A stretch of DNA of 9,719 nucleotides from Candidatus Sordicultor fermentans (GTDB lineage: Bacteria; Atribacterota; Atribacteria; Atribacterales; Caldatribacteriaceae), in NCBI GenBank assembly GCA_002385475.1, contig DGDO01000016.1:2196-11914 (forward strand), written 5' to 3'. This document shows, one piece after another, positions 6,205 through 9,719 of this stretch (positions within the stretch are counted from its first letter, which is position 1; the number at the start of each line of letters is the position of its first letter). The position numbers and the translations under genes were made by a program. A model generated the notes under the pieces. That model was not told the origin of the DNA, searched no databases, and saw only the letters and a program-made list of their open reading frames with translations.

Positions 6205-7053
6205 ATGGAAGTAGGAAAGGAGTGGGGCAAATTATATTTTTGCCCTACTCCTTTGGGAAATTTGCAGGATATTACTCTGCGCACTCTTCAGGTGCTTCAG
6301 GAAGTTGATTTCATCGCTTGTGAGGACACCCGGGTTACGTTGAAGATTCTCAACCACTATCATATTCGAAAACCTCTTTTTAGCTATCATTCCTACAACT
6401 TAAGAGAGGTTAGTTCCCGAATAGTAAAATTACTTAAAGAGGGTAAGAACATAGCTCTCGTTTCTGACGCGGGAATGCCGGGGATTCAGGATCCAGGAAT
6501 GGAATTGGTGAATATTTTGGAAGAAGAGGGGTTGAGTTTCGAAGTTCTTCCTGGTCCTTCTGCTTTGGTAGTAGCAGCAGTTTACTCCGGTTTTTCCTTC
6601 TCCGGTTTTACTTTTTTGGGATTTTTACCTCGAAAGAAAAAAGAGAGAAGGAAAATTTTAGAACAACTTCTTTATCTTCCCCAGGCAATAGTTATTTATG
6701 AGTCTCCTCATCGAGTGGTGTCTGCCCTGGAAGAAATTGAGGAAATAGCTGGGAGTGAGAGAAGGATTGTTTTTTTGCGGGAACTAACTAAAATCCACGA
6801 GGAAATATTGAGGGGAAAACTTGGAGATATTTTAGGAATTTTATCTCAGCGAGAAAAGATAAAGGGAGAAGTTGTGCTGGTGATAGAGGGAGAAAAGATA
6901 GAGAAACAGATACCGCCTGAGGCGGAGAGGTTAGTTAAGTCTCTTTCTCGGCAGGGGATTTCTCCTCGGCAAATATTGGAAGTGGTGAGTGATGCGTTTT
7001 CGATAAGTAAAAATAAGCTGAAAGAGGTTTTGGAAAGGGAAAAGTCGAGTTGA
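6205..7053 (+). CDS. rsmI: 16S rRNA (cytidine-1402-2'-O)-methyltransferase
   Basis: This SAM-dependent tetrapyrrole-methylase-fold enzyme 2'-O-methylates C1402 of 16S rRNA in the decoding centre. Motifs run in order over 282 residues: PTPLGNLQDIT at 14-24, EDTR at 40-43, YHSYN at 61-65, SDAGMPGIQDPG at 87-98, LPGPSA at 115-120, GFLPRK at 139-144, YESPHR at 165-170 and RELTK at 192-196. A C-terminal helix-turn-helix of RsmI type spans about 237-277. The SDAG loop reads MPGIQ where TPLIS is commonest, and YHSYN replaces YHEHN; both look tolerable. ATG 6205 comes 5 bases after the htrA stop and has no ribosome-binding site. No alternative start fits before the first motif, so translation is probably coupled to htrA. 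In Bacillus rsmI lies near holB and yaaT, so this gene closes the housekeeping block that the sigma module interrupts. Confidence 0.95.
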   Translation: MEVGKEWGKLYFCPTPLGNLQDITLRTLQVLQEVDFIACEDTRVTLKILNHYHIRKPLFSYHSYNLREVSSRIVKLLKEGKNIALVSDAGMPGIQDPGMELVNILEEEGLSFEVLPGPSALVVAAVYSGFSFSGFTFLGFLPRKKKERRKILEQLLYLPQAIVIYESPHRVVSALEEIEEIAGSERRIVFLRELTKIHEEILRGKLGDILGILSQREKIKGEVVLVIEGEKIEKQIPPEAERLVKSLSRQGISPRQILEVVSDAFSISKNKLKEVLEREKSS

Positions 7054-7117
7054 TTTTGAAGAGGAAAACTGCTTTAATTACCAATGGTATAAATTTGACT
7101 TCCTGAATGAGGAGGTA
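7054..7117 (+). promoter_or_regulatory. Gap before pstC with -10-like box
   Basis: This 64-base gap is the only sizeable one between rsmI and the phosphate genes. TATAAA at 7088-7093 could be a -10 element, but no good -35 lies 16-18 bases before it. That pattern would suit an activator-dependent promoter, as with PhoB/PhoP, yet I cannot see clear Pho-box repeats (CTGTCAT or TTAACA type). No hairpin with a T-run ends rsmI, so read-through from upstream is also possible. Confidence 0.25.
7110..7116 (+). promoter_or_regulatory. Ribosome-binding site of pstC, start codon unclear
   Basis: AGGAGGT is a perfect site but ends only one base before GTG 7118. Normal spacing would point to ATT 7121 or, better, CTG 7124, seven bases away in the same frame. 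No other ATG, GTG or TTG is available nearby in frame. Confidence 0.5.
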
Positions 7118-8002
7118 GTGATTCTGAAAAGAAAAAAGCGGGAAGGAGCAGAAATAGTACTTTTTTTAATTGCCTTTTCTTCTCTGTTTTTTTTGATTGG
7201 CATAGTGGTTGTTCTCTTTGCAGAAGGGTTGCCAGTTTTTGCTCATGTTTCCCTTTCTCAGTTTTTATTAGGTAGAAGATGGTATCCTACTTCCTCTCCT
7301 CCCCAGTTTGGAGCGTTGCCTCTTATCTTGGGGTCTCTATTGGTTACTGCTGGAGGGTTGCTTTTTGCTGTTCCTTTAGGCCTTTTTGCTGGTATATTTT
7401 TAGCTGAGCTTTGCCCTCCTCGGGGAAGGGAGATTCTTAAACCGATTGTTGAACTGTTAGCCGACATTCCCTCCGTTGTCTATGGCTTTTTTGGAGTGTT
7501 GGTTGTTGCTCCCTTTATTCGCGACTTCCTTTCTCTTTCTACCGGTCTCACTGCTTTCACTGCGTCTTTGATTTTAGGTATAATGGCTGTGCCTTCCATA
7601 ATCAGCGTGATAGAAGATGCCATCACTTCAGTTCCTCGCAGCTACAAAGAAGCATCGCTTGCTCTGGGAGCAACTCACTGGGAGACTTTGCGTCAAGTGG
7701 TTTTACCTGCTGCCTCTTCAGGAGTTGGAGCAGCAATCATTTTAGGAGCGGGGAGGATTATAGGAGAAACCATGGCGGTTTTAATGGTAGCAGGAGGAGC
7801 TCCGGTTATACCTAAAAGTTTTTTTCAGCCGGTACGTACTTTAACTGCAACTATTGCTGTAGAGATGGGTGAAGCTCCAGTTGGTAGTCCACACTACCAC
7901 TCCCTTTTTGGTCTGGCTATCATTCTCTTCCTGTTTACTCTTGTTCTCAATATTTTAGTGGAGAGTTTAGCTACAAGGGGGAGAGAAGGGAGGACTAGAT
8001 GA
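7118..8002 (+). CDS. pstC: Phosphate ABC transporter, permease subunit PstC
   Basis: One of the two inner-membrane channel subunits of the PstSCAB high-affinity phosphate importer. In 294 residues it shows a basic N-terminus, a first membrane helix at about 13-35, the periplasmic segment RRWYPTSSPPQFGALPLILGS typical of PstC split around residues 53-73, and further helices near 74-97, 117-137, 147-165, 201-225 and 263-283. The cytoplasmic coupling loop is the EAA motif, YKEASLALGATHWETLRQVV at 176-195, which contacts the ATPase. RIIGETMAV at 213-221 is another family signature. GTG 7118 is used as the start, but the AGGAGGT at 7110-7116 is too close to it, so ATT 7121 or CTG 7124 may be used; the protein would change by one or two residues only. 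It overlaps pstA by four bases (ATGA). No pstS lies upstream. Confidence 0.94.
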   Translation: MILKRKKREGAEIVLFLIAFSSLFFLIGIVVVLFAEGLPVFAHVSLSQFLLGRRWYPTSSPPQFGALPLILGSLLVTAGGLLFAVPLGLFAGIFLAELCPPRGREILKPIVELLADIPSVVYGFFGVLVVAPFIRDFLSLSTGLTAFTASLILGIMAVPSIISVIEDAITSVPRSYKEASLALGATHWETLRQVVLPAASSGVGAAIILGAGRIIGETMAVLMVAGGAPVIPKSFFQPVRTLTATIAVEMGEAPVGSPHYHSLFGLAIILFLFTLVLNILVESLATRGREGRTR

Positions 8003-8874
8003 TAAAGGAAGAGAGCTTGAAAAAAAGATATTTAGTTCAGAATATATGGTTTACTATATTTTGGTTATCCATGGTTTTGATTGCTGCAGTTTTGGGTCTA
8101 ATTTTATATTTCATCCTGTCCCGGGGAATAAAAGTAATCAATTGGGAATTTTTGACTGCTGCTCCCCGTCGGGGTATGACTGAGGGGGGTATTTTTCCTG
8201 CTATTGTAGGAACTTTTTACCTGGTATTGGGTAGTGTAGTAGTGTCTCTACCTTTAGGTGTTTTTTCTGCTATTTATTTAACGGAGTATGCTTCTCCCGG
8301 TCATCCGATAGTGAGAGCTATTCGTACTGCCATCCATTGCCTGGCAGGGGTGCCTTCGGTAGTTTTTGGTTTATTTGGCCTCGCGGTTTTCGTTAAAATT
8401 TTTGGTTTTGGTGTATCTCTTCTTTCTGGTGCTCTTACCCTGGGCATTATGTCTCTTCCTGTGGTCATTACCTCAGTAGAGGAAGCTTTAAAAACAGTTC
8501 CTCTTTCTTTTCGAGAGGCATCTCTTGCCCTGGGAGCCAATAAATGGACTACTATCTGGCGGGTGGTTTTACCCAGTTCCCTGCCAGGAATCCTTACTGG
8601 TTTAATTCTTGCTGTGGGTAGAGTAGCAGGGGAAACTGCCCCCATCATGTTTACCGCTGCTGTATTTTATGCTCGAAGGTTACCTCAATCTCTTTTTGAC
8701 CCGGTTATGGCTCTTCCTTATCATATTTATGGATTGATGACTGAGGGTACAAGGCCAGATAAACAGATTCCTCTTGCTTACGGGACAGCGGTGGTTTTAA
8801 TTTTACTGGTTGTAGCTATTGATTTTATCGCTATTTATCTGCGAGGAAGGGCTAGGCGAGCTAGAAAGTGGTGA
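7999..8874 (+). CDS. pstA: Phosphate ABC transporter, permease subunit PstA
   Basis: The partner permease to PstC in the phosphate importer. It is 291 residues long with a membrane helix at about 17-40, the family segment WEFLTAAPRRGMTEGGIFPA at 49-68, then helices near 70-95, 113-135, 142-160, 197-222 and 260-281. The EAA coupling loop is FREASLALGANKWTTIWRVV at 171-190, and GETAPIMFTA at 211-220 is the usual PstA signature. The start ATG overlaps the pstC stop (ATGATAA context), which implies coupled translation and equal subunit amounts. The stop lies 3 bases before pstB. It differs from PstC by the GETAPIMFTA segment. It shares only the name with the PII-like PstA/DarA encoded at 544. Confidence 0.95.
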   Translation: MIKEESLKKRYLVQNIWFTIFWLSMVLIAAVLGLILYFILSRGIKVINWEFLTAAPRRGMTEGGIFPAIVGTFYLVLGSVVVSLPLGVFSAIYLTEYASPGHPIVRAIRTAIHCLAGVPSVVFGLFGLAVFVKIFGFGVSLLSGALTLGIMSLPVVITSVEEALKTVPLSFREASLALGANKWTTIWRVVLPSSLPGILTGLILAVGRVAGETAPIMFTAAVFYARRLPQSLFDPVMALPYHIYGLMTEGTRPDKQIPLAYGTAVVLILLVVAIDFIAIYLRGRARRARKW

Positions 8875-8877
8875 AAA

Positions 8878-9636
8878 ATGGAGGAAATTAAACTACAAAT
8901 TAAGGATTTAAATGTATTTTTTGGAGAAAAGCAAGTGCTCCATCAAATTAATTTAAATATTCCAGCGAACAAGGTTACGGCCATTATTGGCCCTTCGGGT
9001 TGTGGTAAGTCTACCTTGCTGCGTAGCATCAATCGGATGAACGATTTTCTTGAGGATGTGAGGGTAGAGGGAGAGATTATTTTTGATGGGAGCAATATTT
9101 ATGATGAAAGTGTAGACCCGGTGGTAGTGAGAAGACGCATCGGTATGGTTTTTCAAGTGCCCAATCCCTTTCCCAAAAGTATTTTTGAAAATGTAGCTTA
9201 CGGTTTGCGAATTCAGGGATGGAAGGATAAAAAAGCCATCGAAGAACAAGTGGTAAAAAGTCTACAGGCGGCAGCTCTGTGGGATGAGGTGAAAGATAGG
9301 CTTCACTCTTCGGCTTTTGATCTTTCTGGAGGTCAGAGACAACGTCTTTGTATTGCTCGAGCCATAGCAGTGGAGCCAGAAATCTTGCTTATGGATGAGC
9401 CAGCTTCAGCGTTAGACCCTATTGCTACCGCCAGAGTAGAAGAATTAATCAGGAGTTTAATAGAAAAATACACCATCGTTTTAGTTACTCATAATATGCA
9501 AGAAGCGGCTCGTACTTCGGACTATACTGCCTTTCTCCTTTTAGGAAGACTCATAGAATTTGGTCTCACTAATCAGATTTTCACCAACCCTCAAAAGAAA
9601 GAAACCGAAGACTACCTTACCGGAAGATTTGGCTAA
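8878..9636 (+). CDS. pstB: Phosphate ABC transporter, ATP-binding subunit PstB
   Basis: The cytoplasmic ATPase that powers phosphate uptake by the PstCA channel, 252 residues, normal length. It shows a Walker A GPSGCGKST at 38-46, the Q-loop segment VFQVPNPFPKSIFENVAYGL at 91-110, which is diagnostic of PstB, the signature LSGGQRQRL at 149-157, Walker B ILLMDEPASALDP at 169-181, and the H-loop His205 in VTHNM. The C-terminus, TNPQKKETEDYLTGRFG, is also a PstB hallmark. DEPAS replaces the commoner DEPTS, a tolerated change. It starts 3 bases after pstA, with only a weak ribosome-binding site, so coupling is likely. All catalytic residues are present, and the assignment is very secure. Confidence 0.97.
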   Translation: MEEIKLQIKDLNVFFGEKQVLHQINLNIPANKVTAIIGPSGCGKSTLLRSINRMNDFLEDVRVEGEIIFDGSNIYDESVDPVVVRRRIGMVFQVPNPFPKSIFENVAYGLRIQGWKDKKAIEEQVVKSLQAAALWDEVKDRLHSSAFDLSGGQRQRLCIARAIAVEPEILLMDEPASALDPIATARVEELIRSLIEKYTIVLVTHNMQEAARTSDYTAFLLLGRLIEFGLTNQIFTNPQKKETEDYLTGRFG

Positions 9637-9709
9637 TAGGGAGGAACTGAAAGAAGCAAAGTAGGATAACATAAGAGTGTGGTTTCTCGGTAGAGGAGGT
9701 TTTCTAACT
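9637..9709 (+). other. Gap after pstB with ribosome-binding site for the next gene
   Basis: This 73-base stretch has no clear terminator hairpin and no convincing promoter. GAGGAGGT at 9693-9700 is a strong ribosome-binding site, nine bases before ATG 9710. The absence of a terminator suggests that the phosphate operon continues. Confidence 0.5.
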
Positions 9710-9719
9710 ATGCAAATTT
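9710..9719 (+). CDS. Start of a downstream gene cut by the window edge (phoU expected)
   Basis: Only ATG CAA ATT and one more base are visible, giving Met-Gln-Ile. The start is supported by the GAGGAGGT site at 9693-9700. In most pst operons the gene after pstB is phoU, the regulator linking Pst to the PhoR kinase, but the three visible residues cannot confirm that. Confidence 0.45.

Noticed and set aside
7054..7117. Pho-box operator upstream of pstC
   Set aside because: I looked for 11-base-spaced CTGTCAT-like and TTAACA-like repeats and found none convincing; only a TATAAA box is visible.
8301..8648. Long open frames on the minus strand within pstA and htrA, for example 8301-8648 and 5788-6141
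   Set aside because: They lie wholly opposite well-supported genes, show no recognisable protein motifs, and arise from the codon bias of the + strand genes.
9643..9671. Second GGAACT motif after pstB, as a possible ECF promoter for the next gene
   Set aside because: The spaced -10 region (ATAACA) does not resemble the TATTTT box of the sigma-gene candidate, and the motif is part of a purine-rich GGGAGGAACTG run. GGAAC also occurs by chance within coding sequence, for example near 8209.

Overview
All recognisable genes in this window lie on the + strand and are closely packed, with overlaps or short gaps. Base composition is moderately AT-rich by eye, and purine-rich ribosome-binding sites are used with GTG as well as ATG starts. 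The first block (tmk, a DarA-type PII-like gene, holB, ricT) is the arrangement known from Bacillota such as Bacillus (tmk-yaaQ-(yaaR)-holB-yaaT), and rsmI further along also belongs to that neighbourhood. This suggests a Bacillota-like bacterium or a deep-branching relative. The sequence alone does not fix the phylum.

Positions 1-2684 hold the 3' part of thymidylate kinase, a c-di-AMP receptor-like protein, the DNA polymerase III delta' subunit and a RicT/PSP1 protein. Positions 2685-6199 hold an envelope-stress module: an ECF sigma factor, a zinc-finger single-pass anti-sigma factor, an RseB/MucB-like exported protein and a two-PDZ HtrA protease. The gene order matches algU-mucA-mucB-mucD / rpoE-rseA-rseB of proteobacteria. 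Positions 6205-7053 hold rsmI. Positions 7118-9636 hold phosphate transporter genes pstC, pstA and pstB, and a further gene, not identifiable from its first codons, starts at 9710.

The likely working model is as follows. The ECF sigma factor is held at the membrane by its anti-sigma factor. The exported RseB-like protein and HtrA monitor or repair the envelope. A GGAAC-type promoter candidate just upstream of the sigma gene may give autoregulation. The Pst genes encode the two permease subunits and the ATPase of a high-affinity phosphate ABC importer, but no PstS binding protein precedes them.

There are no RNA genes, CRISPR arrays, insertion sequences or convincing intrinsic terminators. No stretch over 300 bases lacks a gene; the longest gaps are about 65-75 bases. 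I did not see a wholly new system. The points most worth checking are the sigma/anti-sigma/RseB/HtrA cassette inside a Bacillota-type housekeeping cluster, an Asp-to-Val change in the normally conserved DR(Y/F) motif of thymidylate kinase, and possible regulatory structure around the sigma gene.
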